This document shows, in pieces, positions 16,306 to 24,598 of a stretch of 64,000 bases of DNA; the first letter of the stretch is position 1; each line of letters opens with the position of its first letter. A program made the position numbers and the translations under genes. Source of the DNA: Lachnospiraceae bacterium (GTDB taxonomy: Bacteria > Bacillota > Clostridia > Lachnospirales > Lachnospiraceae); NCBI GenBank assembly GCA_017461775.1, contig JAFTXD010000100.1, forward strand, positions 59,949-123,948. Reading direction: 5' to 3'. The notes under the pieces were generated by a model. The model made no database searches, was not told the DNA's origin, and saw only the letters and a program-made list of their open reading frames with translations.

Positions 16306-17394
16306 CTAATCTAATGTTTCAAACTCATCATCCTCATATTCCATGGTACTGTGACCAATGGTTACACTCTTGGGCGCGGAAGTACGCTCTCTGTAATAAT
16401 TATTACGGGGACCCGTACGCTCTGTCTCCACTCTTGCCGCAGGCTGCTTATTATATGCCCCGCCGCTTTTCTGTGAGTTTATTTTCTTCACTGTCTTACG
16501 CTGCTTTGCCACATTCATCTTAGGAATGGCTTTCACGTAATAATAATATTCATCATCCTCAAACTGTACTTTTTCTATACGGTTATAATCCACACAGAAT
16601 TTGAAAAATTCTACCAGCTTCGCACAAAGAAGGGCCAGAATGGTACCCAGAAATGCTCCAAAAAAGCCAAATTCCGTATCCAGAATCAAATCGCCAATCA
16701 GCAAAATCATCAGATTCACGATAGCTCCGGCAATCATGGCAATGGTCCAGCTGTAATCAATGCTCATCCTTCTGAGGATATATACCACAAAAACAGTAAC
16801 GGCAAATGCTATAATCATCACTAAAAGCTCATCGTTCCCAAGCAAGGAATCCAGCACCATACGAACCTTTGCCACCGCTTCCTCTTCACCCATGGCATGG
16901 ATTGCTGCTGCATTCCGGGAAATGTTTGCCAGCAAATAATACACTACCAATCCGCAGGCAATGGGAATCACGGACATGGGGCCGGTGATAAGACCTGCCA
17001 CAATGGGCACAATGTACGGAATCTTCATGGATGCCAGTATTGCGGTAAACAGCAAAAGAAGGGAATCCTTAGTGCCAAATCGGAAAAAAATTAAAAATAT
17101 AATCAAATACAGTGCAAATACCACCGCCGCTGCTTCCAGCGAAAGGGCATAAAGATGCAGCAAACTAAATATGGCAGAAAAGAATACCACGCATCCGATG
17201 GGAAGAAATGAGCACATCAACGACGCAATCAGAATCAATCCCAGGTTGTCAACCTTTGCCATATATCCAAGCCGACCGCTTACAATACAGATGGAGGTAA
17301 ATGCCAACATAAATTTTAATACCGGAAGGAGGAACACCTCATTCTTGATATATAAAAATTTTAACTTGTCTCTAACTTCTAAAATATTACCCAT
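16306..17394 (-). CDS. Uncharacterised polytopic membrane protein
   Basis: A 362-residue protein with about ten hydrophobic segments, ending in a polar tail after residue 265 ('EKVQFEDDEYYYYVKAIPK', then a basic stretch and an acidic end). I do not recognise the family. It is probably co-transcribed with cdaA, 15 bases upstream of it, so it may work in the same envelope process. An in-frame TAG two codons before the ATG fixes the start as the earliest possible. The best ribosome-binding site, GGAAGG, is about 14 bases away, which is unusually far. Confidence 0.8.
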   Translation of the reverse strand: MGNILEVRDKLKFLYIKNEVFLLPVLKFMLAFTSICIVSGRLGYMAKVDNLGLILIASLMCSFLPIGCVVFFSAIFSLLHLYALSLEAAAVVFALYLIIFLIFFRFGTKDSLLLLFTAILASMKIPYIVPIVAGLITGPMSVIPIACGLVVYYLLANISRNAAAIHAMGEEEAVAKVRMVLDSLLGNDELLVMIIAFAVTVFVVYILRRMSIDYSWTIAMIAGAIVNLMILLIGDLILDTEFGFFGAFLGTILALLCAKLVEFFKFCVDYNRIEKVQFEDDEYYYYVKAIPKMNVAKQRKTVKKINSQKSGGAYNKQPAARVETERTGPRNNYYRERTSAPKSVTIGHSTMEYEDDEFETLD

Positions 17395-17422
17395 ATACTA
17401 ATATACTACCTTCCGGCTCTTT

Positions 17423-17809
17423 TTATCTGTGATACATTGAACCTAGTTTTTTTAAATTTTGACTGTAGCGCTTCAGACTTTTCCGAGCCTTCATATAGCG
17501 GTACGAATATGCAATATACACCGCTACCAGATAAGCTACCGCCATAATGACATACCACTTAATGAGTTCCTTGGCAAATGCCAGATAATCCATTTTGTAC
17601 AGATTCTCCATAAAGGTTTCCAAATCATACAAAATACTGAGTCCCGCCAGCAGTGCATACACCACCGTTATACATACCCAGGACTTCAGCAGGTGAACCG
17701 ACACATAGTCCCCCCTAAAATACCTACTGATTTTGGACGCATGCCTTCCCTCATTCTCCTCGTAGGAAGCCAGCTTCGTCATCAGTATTACACGTTCTTT
17801 CTTAATCAT
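17423..17809 (-). CDS. Small membrane protein, unknown function
   Basis: A 128-residue protein with two hydrophobic segments (about 45-65 and 85-110) and a basic C-terminal tail ('SYRYMKARKSLKRYSQNLKK'). The start at 17809 is chosen because GGAG is 7 bases upstream; an ATG five codons earlier has no site. It sits 21 bases after the YvyF-like gene and before the polytopic membrane protein. No family is recognised. Co-location with a flagellar-region protein and with cdaA gives no firm clue. Confidence 0.72.
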   Translation of the reverse strand: MIKKERVILMTKLASYEENEGRHASKISRYFRGDYVSVHLLKSWVCITVVYALLAGLSILYDLETFMENLYKMDYLAFAKELIKWYVIMAVAYLVAVYIAYSYRYMKARKSLKRYSQNLKKLGSMYHR

Positions 17810-17830
17810 TTCAATACTCCACAACTATGG

Positions 17831-18238
17831 CTAATTTAAATATCTCATCTTTGCGCCGTCCTTTGATGCTCTGGCCGGTTCCTTCTTTGCCGGATCCGCT
17901 CCACGCATAGCACTGCGAAGAGTTTGTGACATGGACATCTTACACTTGTCACAGAATCTTCCGGAACGAATAGGCTGGCCACAGCTCTCACAATTCAGTA
18001 AAAGCGCAGACGTCTCACATAATTCCAGACGCTCATCTCTAAGCCACTGGTTAATCAGAGTGGTATCCACTTCACATTCCTCAGAAACCTCACGGATACC
18101 AGCTCCCGGATTCTCGCGAATATATGCCTTTACTCTCTGGAATTTCTCTTCCAGGCCGGACCGGCATCCCGGACAAATCTGTGGTCCTGAAATATAGTTG
18201 AAAATTTTACCGCAGCTTCGACAATTCTTTACATTCAT
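17831..18238 (-). CDS. Flagellar-region zinc-ribbon protein, YvyF/TIGR03826 type
   Basis: A 135-residue cytoplasmic protein with two Cys4 clusters: 'CRSCGKIF' with 'CPGCRSGLEEKF' at 6-30, and 'CESCGQPI' with 'FCDKCKM' at 82-102. Between them lies a helix-turn-helix-like segment ('GIREVSEECEVDTTLINQWL'). This is the YvyF family, found near comF and flgM in Bacillus and flagellar Clostridia and annotated as a flagellar operon protein. The same comF-yvyF order occurs here. It probably regulates late flagellar genes, but the biochemical role is not established. Confidence 0.9.
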   Translation of the reverse strand: MNVKNCRSCGKIFNYISGPQICPGCRSGLEEKFQRVKAYIRENPGAGIREVSEECEVDTTLINQWLRDERLELCETSALLLNCESCGQPIRSGRFCDKCKMSMSQTLRSAMRGADPAKKEPARASKDGAKMRYLN

Positions 18239-18263
18239 GAGTAATCCTCCTGTTCCTTTGTAT

Positions 18264-19016
18264 CTAAATACTTTCTCCTATCGCTAAAGTTACAAAGTAT
18301 ATTTTCATAGGTCCCAGTGCAAGCAGTACCTTCGCCACCGCGTCAATGGTAGCTCCGGTAGTGTATATGTCGTCTATGATAATTACTGTACTTAATTTTA
18401 CAACATTTTCACCTAGAATAAAAGCCTTTTTCAAACTATTTTGCCTCTGGGCCGGACTCATATTCTTCAGCGGTCTGGTATTTATTTTTCGCAGAATCAG
18501 ATTTTCATAAACGGGTATCCCCATTTCCTTTCCCAGTGCCCTGGCCAGCTCCGCCGCCTGATTATAGCCTCGCTGCCTTTTTCTCCGGTTATGTATTGGT
18601 ACCGGTACCAGTCCGTCCGGTTTCACTCTGCAGATAAAATCTCCCAGATAATAAGCAATTTCCCCGGCAAAAACCTCCGCATATTCCCTTCTGCCGTGAT
18701 ACTTAAATCGAAAGAGCGCCGCCTTAATACTATGATATTCGTACAGAGCCCGTCCCATTATAAATTCATGCTCTGCATCCCTACAGTCCTGACAATATTC
18801 CTGTGTCTCCTCCTGCAGCTGCTTGCCGCATTTATAGCATCTGGGCGGCAGAATATACTGCACACGTTTTGCACATTCGTGGCAAATTCCCACGGGCAGC
18901 TGCTTTTTCATTCGCAGAAGCTGCTCATCCATCACCCCGTCACAAATGGGGCACTTCACAGGAAACAGCAGCGTTCCCAGCAAGCTCATTCTTTCTCTGA
19001 TTTTCTTAAGACTCAT
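18264..19016 (-). CDS. ComF family phosphoribosyltransferase-like protein
   Basis: A 250-residue ComF/GntX family protein, linked to DNA uptake in competent Firmicutes. It has an N-terminal double zinc cluster ('CPICDGVM', 'CHECAKRV', 'CYKCGKQL', 'CQDCRDAE') and a PRT-type domain with 'VPVPIHNRRKRQRGYNQAAE' near 140 and the PRPP-binding loop 'VIIIDDIYTTGATIDA' near 217-232. The ATG at 19016 is preferred to an upstream TTG because AAAGGA is 5 bases before it. It lies between recD2 and the YvyF-like gene. Only comF of the competence genes is visible. Confidence 0.95.
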   Translation of the reverse strand: MSLKKIRERMSLLGTLLFPVKCPICDGVMDEQLLRMKKQLPVGICHECAKRVQYILPPRCYKCGKQLQEETQEYCQDCRDAEHEFIMGRALYEYHSIKAALFRFKYHGRREYAEVFAGEIAYYLGDFICRVKPDGLVPVPIHNRRKRQRGYNQAAELARALGKEMGIPVYENLILRKINTRPLKNMSPAQRQNSLKKAFILGENVVKLSTVIIIDDIYTTGATIDAVAKVLLALGPMKIYFVTLAIGESI

Positions 19017-19037
19017 CCCTATCCTTTCAGACAAGCC

Positions 19038-21257
19038 CTACTCCGACATATTCTCCTCCAGCTCTGCGATTCTCTCCCGCAGAGAGGTGTATCTTTTATT
19101 CTCACTTTCGTTCTCAATCATTTCCCGCACCGTCTGACTGCTTCCCAGAATGGTCACACAGCCTCTGGCTCTTGTGACTCCGGTATACAGAAGATTTCGG
19201 TTGAACAGCATCCTGGGACCGCTCAGTAGCGGCATAATAACACCCGGATACTCGCTTCCCTGGGATTTATGAATGGTAATGGCATAGGAAAGCTCCAGCT
19301 CCTCCAATAAAGAGAACGTATAACTCACCCGTTTCCCTTCATCGAATTCTACTATCATTTCTCCGGCAGGCTCATTGATGGAAAGGATACGTCCCATATC
19401 TCCATTAAAAACCCCCAGTCCCTTATCCACCGGAATTCCATAGCGAGATACAATCTCCCACTCCAGCTGATAATTATTCTTCACCTGCATGACCTTATCC
19501 CCTTCCCGGTAGATGGTCTCCCCGGACTGATGCTCCTTTTTGTCCGGCGCAGGCGGATTTAAATACTGCTGCAATATTCTATTCAGTTCCATAGCTCCCA
19601 GCGCACCTTTACGCATTGGCGTCAGCACCTGAATATCAAAGGGCGTGGCATTCACGTACTTTGGCAGATTTCCCTGAATCAACTGCACAATATGCTTGTA
19701 TATGACATTTGCGTCATTTCTTTCCAAAAACAGGAAATCCTTGCTCTTTGTACCAAGAGTAATCTGTTCTCCATGATTTATCCGGTGGGCATTGACAACA
19801 ATGTCACTTTCTCCCGCCTGACGGAAAATCTTCTGAAGAACCACCATAGGAAAGCTGCCCGATTCCATAATGTCTCGAAGAACCTGTCCTGCACCCACGG
19901 ATGGAAGTTGGTTTACATCTCCCACCAAAATCAGTCTGGTTCCCGGAGTAATCGCCCGAAGCAGTGACTGAAACAACGGCAAATCCACCATGGACATCTC
20001 GTCAATGATAATCACATCTGCCTCCAGCGGCATCTCCTCGTTTCTCTCAAACCTTGCACTGTGCTTATCATCCTCCGAGGGTGCCCCGTTAATCTCCAGC
20101 ATACGGTGTATGGTTCGTGCCTCATATCCGGTAGCCTCCGTCATACGCTTCGCCGCACGACCGGTGGGTGCCGCCAGAAAGATATCCAGCCCCTCCCGCT
20201 CAAAAAAGCGGATAATGGTATTAATCGTTGTAGTTTTTCCCGTACCGGGTCCCCCGGACAAAATAAAGAGCCCATTCTGTACTGCCTGCAGCACCGCCTG
20301 ATATTGCAAATCATCCAGTTCCATATGAATCTCTTTGGAAATTCTCTCAATGGACTTCCGGGCAAGGGACTCATTTATCTTAAAGGGCATATTCAGCTGA
20401 TGCAGCATATATGCACAATTCAGCTCCGCATAATAATAGGATGCTGCGTAAATGTTCTGCCCTTTTCCAATCAGCTTTTTATCCATCACCAGATTATCTA
20501 CCTGAGGCTGTATGTACCTTTCCTCCACTCCCAGAAGCAGGGAAGTCCTACGCAAAAGGGTATCCAGCGGAAGATAACAATGTCCCTCTCCCACGGACTG
20601 CAAAAGCGTATATAACAAACCACTTCGGATTCGATAATCGGAATCCGTATGAATTCCTATCTTCGATGCAATTTCATCCGCGATTTTAAAGCCCACACCG
20701 GAAATATCCTCCGCCAGGCGGTAAGGATTCTCCTGCATGATTTTATATAATCCCATTCCATAGGTATCATATATCTTTATGGCCAGCGTGTTGGAAATTC
20801 CAAACTGCTGCAAATACACCAGCGCGTCCCGCAAATCCCGCTTTTCTTCCATCTGCGTGGCAATCTCTCTGGCAATTCTCTGACTGATTCCCTTGATTTC
20901 CACCAGTCTCTCCGGCTCCTCCTCAATAATCCGAAAGGTATCGTCCCCAAACCGTTTTATGATACGCTTTGCCAGCGCCGGTCCCACACCCTTGATGGCG
21001 CCGGATGCCAGATACCGCTCCATACTAACCCTGTCTGTTGGAGCCACCACACTATAGGAAACAATTTTAAACTGCTTTCCGTACAAGGGATGCTCCGTGT
21101 ATTCTCCCTGAGCCTCAATATTTTCACCCTCGGAAAGCCCCTTGCAGCTCCCGGTACAGGTAATCTCCTCCTCTTCACAGACAAGCTCCATCACCGTGTA
21201 TCCATTTTCTGCGTTCTGATATATGATATGATCCACATATCCAACCAGCTTTTCCAT
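19038..21257 (-). CDS. recD2: RecD2-type ATP-dependent DNA helicase
   Basis: A 739-residue SF1B 5'-3' helicase. RecD2 proteins act without RecBC in DNA repair and replication fork maintenance. The N-terminal OB-like and helix-hairpin-helix repeats ('GAIKGVGPALAKRIIKRFG', 'LVEIKGISQRIAREI') precede motor motifs: Walker A 'LSGGPGTGKTTTINT' near 335-350, 'APTGRAAKRMTEATG', Walker B 'VIIIDEMSMVD', 'LVGDVNQLPSVGAGQVLRD', and motif V/VI region 'AITIHKSQGSEYPG' and 'YTGVTRARGCV'. All motifs are intact. It is the first gene of a cotranscribed run through comF to cdaR. Confidence 0.97.
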   Translation of the reverse strand: MEKLVGYVDHIIYQNAENGYTVMELVCEEEEITCTGSCKGLSEGENIEAQGEYTEHPLYGKQFKIVSYSVVAPTDRVSMERYLASGAIKGVGPALAKRIIKRFGDDTFRIIEEEPERLVEIKGISQRIAREIATQMEEKRDLRDALVYLQQFGISNTLAIKIYDTYGMGLYKIMQENPYRLAEDISGVGFKIADEIASKIGIHTDSDYRIRSGLLYTLLQSVGEGHCYLPLDTLLRRTSLLLGVEERYIQPQVDNLVMDKKLIGKGQNIYAASYYYAELNCAYMLHQLNMPFKINESLARKSIERISKEIHMELDDLQYQAVLQAVQNGLFILSGGPGTGKTTTINTIIRFFEREGLDIFLAAPTGRAAKRMTEATGYEARTIHRMLEINGAPSEDDKHSARFERNEEMPLEADVIIIDEMSMVDLPLFQSLLRAITPGTRLILVGDVNQLPSVGAGQVLRDIMESGSFPMVVLQKIFRQAGESDIVVNAHRINHGEQITLGTKSKDFLFLERNDANVIYKHIVQLIQGNLPKYVNATPFDIQVLTPMRKGALGAMELNRILQQYLNPPAPDKKEHQSGETIYREGDKVMQVKNNYQLEWEIVSRYGIPVDKGLGVFNGDMGRILSINEPAGEMIVEFDEGKRVSYTFSLLEELELSYAITIHKSQGSEYPGVIMPLLSGPRMLFNRNLLYTGVTRARGCVTILGSSQTVREMIENESENKRYTSLRERIAELEENMSE

Positions 21258-21273
21258 AATATCCTTTCTAAAG

Positions 21274-21300
21274 AAAAAAGAGTTGCAAGCAACTCTTTTC
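21274..21300 (-). terminator. Terminator between flagellar rod genes and recD2
   Basis: On the minus strand AGAGTTGC TT GCAACTCT, flanked by A's and followed by TTTTTTCTTT. It lies 3 bases after the rod-binding protein stop and ends the mreB-flagellar operon. Confidence 0.85.
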
Positions 21301-21303
21301 TAA

Positions 21304-21654
21304 TTACAAACCATAATTTCTTTTCATTTGCTCATAAAGCATCTGCGCAAGACCCAAGCCACTCTGCTCTGTGGAATCCTCCGCAAAACTCTTAATCATT
21401 TCATCCTTGTAATAACTCATCATGGAGTTGGATGCATTGGAAGAGTACTCACTTTCCGGTACAGTACTCCACATTGCCTTGAACATTTGCTCTACAAAAT
21501 AGCTTTCAAACTGCTTGCAGGCATCCATAAGCTCCTCATCCGATGTGGTGGAATTCACAGAGGAAAGATTATTCTTTATTGATTCTGCCGATTGATTAGA
21601 AGCTGCATTTGAATATACATTACTATAATAACCAGATAATCCTGAAATATCCAT
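21304..21654 (-). CDS. Flagellar rod-binding protein (FlgJ N-terminal type)
   Basis: A 116-residue protein of the rod-binding family, matching the N-terminal domain of FlgJ without its muramidase domain. The hallmark helix pair is 'ELMDACKQFESYFVEQMFKAM' (about 41-61) and 'YYKDEMIKSFAEDS...LGLAQMLYEQM'. In Firmicutes the rod-binding and wall-cutting functions are separate, so the short form is normal. It is the last gene of the mreB-flgF-flgG operon, 10 bases after flgG, and precedes a terminator. It likely helps assemble the rod across the cell wall. Confidence 0.93.
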   Translation of the reverse strand: MDISGLSGYYSNVYSNAASNQSAESIKNNLSSVNSTTSDEELMDACKQFESYFVEQMFKAMWSTVPESEYSSNASNSMMSYYKDEMIKSFAEDSTEQSGLGLAQMLYEQMKRNYGL

Positions 21655-21663
21655 TGATTACTC

Positions 21664-22482
21664 CTATCTTCTCAGATTGTTTGCCTGCTGCATCATTTCA
21701 TCAGAAGCAGTGATTGCCTTTGAATTCATTTCATAAGCACGCTGTGCAACAATCATGTTTACCATCTCATCCACTACCTGTACGCTGGAGCCTTCCAGAT
21801 ATCCCTGTACCACAGTACTCTTCCGTACATTGTTGCTGGTAGCTTCGTTAATAGCTTCTCCACTGGCAGGAGACACTGCATATAAGCTGTCCCCTTCCTT
21901 GGTTAATCCCGCAGGATTAAGGAACTGGTATACACCAATGGTTATACCGATAGAAGCTGGATTATTGTTCTCATCCGGATAACAGATGGTTCCATCCTTG
22001 GAAATCGTAATTTCACTTGTTACATAGTTATTATTCAATACGATTGCTTTGCCGGTAGAATCCAGTACCGGAAGTCCATCAGAATTCGTTAACGCGATGG
22101 AATTATTATTTACCAGATTCCATGAGAAATTACCGTTTCTGGTGTAATAGGTATCTCCATCCTCGCCGCGCACTGCAAAGAAACCGCTACCATCAATAGC
22201 AAATGCAGAATCACTCTCGGAATCCAGTAAGCTTCCCTGCTTAAAGATAGAGGTAATGGATGCATTACGCACACCTAAGCCCACCTGCGCACCAACAGGC
22301 TTCTGGGAGCCGTCCGCTGTAGTAGTCTTTGCCTGAATGTTCTGATAAAGAAGAGACTTGAACTCATTCACTTCGGTCTTATATCCGTGAGTATTCACAT
22401 TTGCAAGGTTATTTGCAATGGTATCCACATTATTCTGCTGTGCAATCATTCCTGTTGCTGCTGTCCATAAACTACGAACCAT
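21664..22482 (-). CDS. flgG: Flagellar distal rod protein FlgG
   Basis: A 272-residue axial protein. The N-terminal Flg_bb_rod motif is 'TIANNLANVNTHGYKTEV' (residues 21-38). The D1 domain 'DSAFAIDGSGFFAVRGEDGD' follows, and the C-terminal helix 'VVDEMVNMIVAQRAYEMNSK' is the conserved Flg_bbr_C end. It forms a distal rod or hook-proximal part and is secreted by the flagellar type III system without a cleaved signal. GGAGG is 8 bases before the ATG. Equivalent to FlhP in Bacillus subtilis. Confidence 0.95.
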   Translation of the reverse strand: MVRSLWTAATGMIAQQNNVDTIANNLANVNTHGYKTEVNEFKSLLYQNIQAKTTTADGSQKPVGAQVGLGVRNASITSIFKQGSLLDSESDSAFAIDGSGFFAVRGEDGDTYYTRNGNFSWNLVNNNSIALTNSDGLPVLDSTGKAIVLNNNYVTSEITISKDGTICYPDENNNPASIGITIGVYQFLNPAGLTKEGDSLYAVSPASGEAINEATSNNVRKSTVVQGYLEGSSVQVVDEMVNMIVAQRAYEMNSKAITASDEMMQQANNLRR

Positions 22483-22510
22483 AATCTATTCCTCCATTTA
22501 CGGTATTATC

Positions 22511-23290
22511 CTAACGTAACTTTCCAAGCTGATTCACTGCAATATCAAGACTTCCGTCATAGGTCTGCAGAATCTTCTGATTGGTCTCATATGCTCTGGT
22601 GATGGCAATCATATTCACCATCTCGGATACTACATTTACATTAGCCATCTCCAGATAACCGGAAACCACCGTGGAATCCCCATCAATCTTGCTTGCACCC
22701 TCTACCGGCTGATAGTAGGTGTCGCCATATTTCTCCAGATAATTGTAATCCTCAAAATCTGCAACCTGCACCTTAGCACGCAACACACCATTCTGATAGA
22801 TGCTGCCGTCCTTGGTAATGGTAGCTGTCTGCAACGGGTCTATCTGGATTCTGCGATTACTGTCATCCAGCACATACTGACCATCCTTATCTACAAGATA
22901 ACCGTCCACATTCAAAGTGAAAGAACCTGCACGAGTATACTTGGTCGAGGTCTCTCCTGCACTATTGGTATACTCAATAGCGAAGAATCCCTTTCCACCC
23001 AGCGCCAAATCAAAGGTATTACCGGTCTCACGGAAAGAACCCTGGGAAAAGTCCGTATAATTCTCACCGATTTTCACACCCGGAGTATTTACACCGATAC
23101 GCTGCACATTTGCGATACCTACCGAAGAATCCTTCAGCTTATAAGCCAAAAGTTCATCAAAGGACTGGCTGGTAGCTCCTTCCTTCTTAAAACCAACAGT
23201 AGAGGCATTTGCCAAATTGTTGGTCATGGTATCCATACGATGCTGTTCGTTAATCATACCCGTGTATGCGGTATATAATCCTTTTAACAT
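22511..23290 (-). CDS. flgF: Flagellar proximal rod protein FlgF-like
   Basis: A 259-residue axial protein related to FlgF/FlgG and to Bacillus FlhO. It has 'TMTNNLANASTVGFKKEG' (21-38), the D1 segment 'FDLALGGKGFFAIEY' and 'YTRAGSFTLNVDGYLVDKDG', and the C-terminal 'VVSEMVNMIAITRAYETNQK'. AAAGGAGC precedes the ATG. Order mreB-flgF-flgG is that of mbl-flhO-flhP in Bacillus. Which of the two paralogs is proximal and which distal is inferred from order. Confidence 0.93.
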   Translation of the reverse strand: MLKGLYTAYTGMINEQHRMDTMTNNLANASTVGFKKEGATSQSFDELLAYKLKDSSVGIANVQRIGVNTPGVKIGENYTDFSQGSFRETGNTFDLALGGKGFFAIEYTNSAGETSTKYTRAGSFTLNVDGYLVDKDGQYVLDDSNRRIQIDPLQTATITKDGSIYQNGVLRAKVQVADFEDYNYLEKYGDTYYQPVEGASKIDGDSTVVSGYLEMANVNVVSEMVNMIAITRAYETNQKILQTYDGSLDIAVNQLGKLR

Positions 23291-23316
23291 AGCACTGCTC
23301 CTTTATCTAAAAGTTT

Positions 23317-24309
23317 CTAATCCTCTCTATAGCCTGCAAGGAACTCTACATATCTGCCGGTTCCTACAGCCACTGCAGTCATAGGATCCTCTGCAGTCAT
23401 AGTATTAATTCCTGTCTTTGATTCAATCAGTTCCTCTAAACCACGAAGGAGACTTCCGCCACCGGTAAGCACGATACCTCTGTCTGCGATATCCGCTGCA
23501 AGCTCCGGTGGAGTCTTCTCAAGGACACTGTGAATGGTTTCTACAATCTGTGCTGTTGTTTCACGAAGCGCTTCCTCACACTCCTCGGAAGAAACACGTA
23601 CGGTCTTCGGAAGACCGGTAACCAAGTTTCTACCACGCACATCCATGTAATCAGCCTCTGCTCTCGGGAAGCAGGAGCCAATCTTTATCTTCATATCCTC
23701 TGCGGTTCTCTCACCAATCAGAAGATTATGTTTCTTTCTCATATAACGTACAATCGCCTCATCAAAATCATCACCTGCAATTTTGATGGAAGCGGATACT
23801 ACGGTACCTCCCAAAGAGATTACCGCAATATCAGAAGTACCACCACCGATATCTACAATCATATTTCCGCAAGGTTTTGCAATATCAATACCTGCCCCGA
23901 TAGCTGCTGCAATCGGCTCCTCGATAATGGAAACCTCTCTTGCACCTGCCTGGTAGGTAGCATCCTCTACGGCCTTCTTCTCTACCTCAGTAACACCACT
24001 TGGTACACACACTGCAATTCTTGGCTTACGGAAGGTTCTCTTACCCAGCGCTTTCTGGATAAAGTACTTCATCATTTTCTCAGTAACGGTGTAATCAGAA
24101 ATAACACCCTGACGAAGAGGTCTTACTGCCACGATGTTGCCCGGCGTTCTACCAAGCATCAGACGTGCATCCTCTCCAATTGCTTTAATTCTGTTGGTAT
24201 CTCTATCAAAAGCTACTACAGAGGGCTCTTTTAAAACTACACCCTTTCCTCTGATGTAAACTAAAATGCTGGCGGTTCCTAAATCAATTCCGATGTCTGT
24301 ACACTGCAT
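23317..24309 (-). CDS. mreB: MreB/Mbl family cell-shape protein
   Basis: A 330-residue bacterial actin homologue. 'TDIGIDLGTASILVY' is the phosphate-1 loop, 'MIVDIGGGTSDIAVISLGG' the phosphate-2 loop, and 'DRGIVLTGGGSLLRGLEELI' the adenosine motif. It polymerises under the membrane and guides wall synthesis. The ATG at 24309 follows AAAGGGG by 7 bases; a TTG two codons earlier is possible. mreC and mreD are absent, and flagellar rod genes follow, as at the mbl locus of Bacillus. A sigma-D-like promoter upstream suggests co-expression with motility. Confidence 0.96.
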   Translation of the reverse strand: MQCTDIGIDLGTASILVYIRGKGVVLKEPSVVAFDRDTNRIKAIGEDARLMLGRTPGNIVAVRPLRQGVISDYTVTEKMMKYFIQKALGKRTFRKPRIAVCVPSGVTEVEKKAVEDATYQAGAREVSIIEEPIAAAIGAGIDIAKPCGNMIVDIGGGTSDIAVISLGGTVVSASIKIAGDDFDEAIVRYMRKKHNLLIGERTAEDMKIKIGSCFPRAEADYMDVRGRNLVTGLPKTVRVSSEECEEALRETTAQIVETIHSVLEKTPPELAADIADRGIVLTGGGSLLRGLEELIESKTGINTMTAEDPMTAVAVGTGRYVEFLAGYRED

Positions 24310-24371
24310 TTTCAATCCCCTTTCACCTTGTTATCTATTTCCATCTAACGATAATATCTCATAGTACGTGC

Positions 24372-24401
24372 ATATTAATTGCATCATAATTTAGTTTACA
24401 A
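24372..24401 (-). promoter_or_regulatory. Candidate sigma-A promoter of mreB operon
   Basis: On the minus strand TTGTAA, an 18-base spacer and TAATAT, 63 bases before the mreB start codon. It would allow expression of mreB independent of motility. Confidence 0.45.
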
Positions 24402-24509
24402 GGCGAACGCCAAAAATGCAAGGAAATCCTAGGGGATTTCAAAAAATTTTAATAAATAAAGTACAAGGGTTTGAAAAGGGACATGAAAATACTCCATGCC
24501 ATATTAATT

Positions 24510-24536
24510 TTATCGGTTTATTTTCAGAATACTTTA
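24510..24536 (-). promoter_or_regulatory. Sigma-D (sigma-28)-like promoter of mreB-flagellar operon
   Basis: On the minus strand TAAA, exactly 15 bases, then ACCGATAA. The motility sigma factor consensus is TAAA-N15-GCCGATAA, so only one base differs. It lies about 200 bases upstream of mreB with no gene between. Confidence 0.6.
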
Positions 24537-24547
24537 GTACTACACAA

Positions 24548-24593
24548 AATAAATGCAGGGAATTTTTGCATTTATCCACACAAAAATCCCCTG
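24548..24593 (-). terminator. Hairpin terminator after uvrA
   Basis: On the minus strand CAGGGgATTTTTG pairs with CAAAAAtTCCCTG around a 12-base loop, followed by CATTTATTTT. It lies 6 bases after the uvrA stop. Confidence 0.6.
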
Positions 24594-24598
24594 TAAAA

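Noticed and set aside
18441-19229. 262-codon open frame opposite comF and recD2
   Set aside because: Composition is that of reversed coding sequence; both minus-strand genes are well supported.
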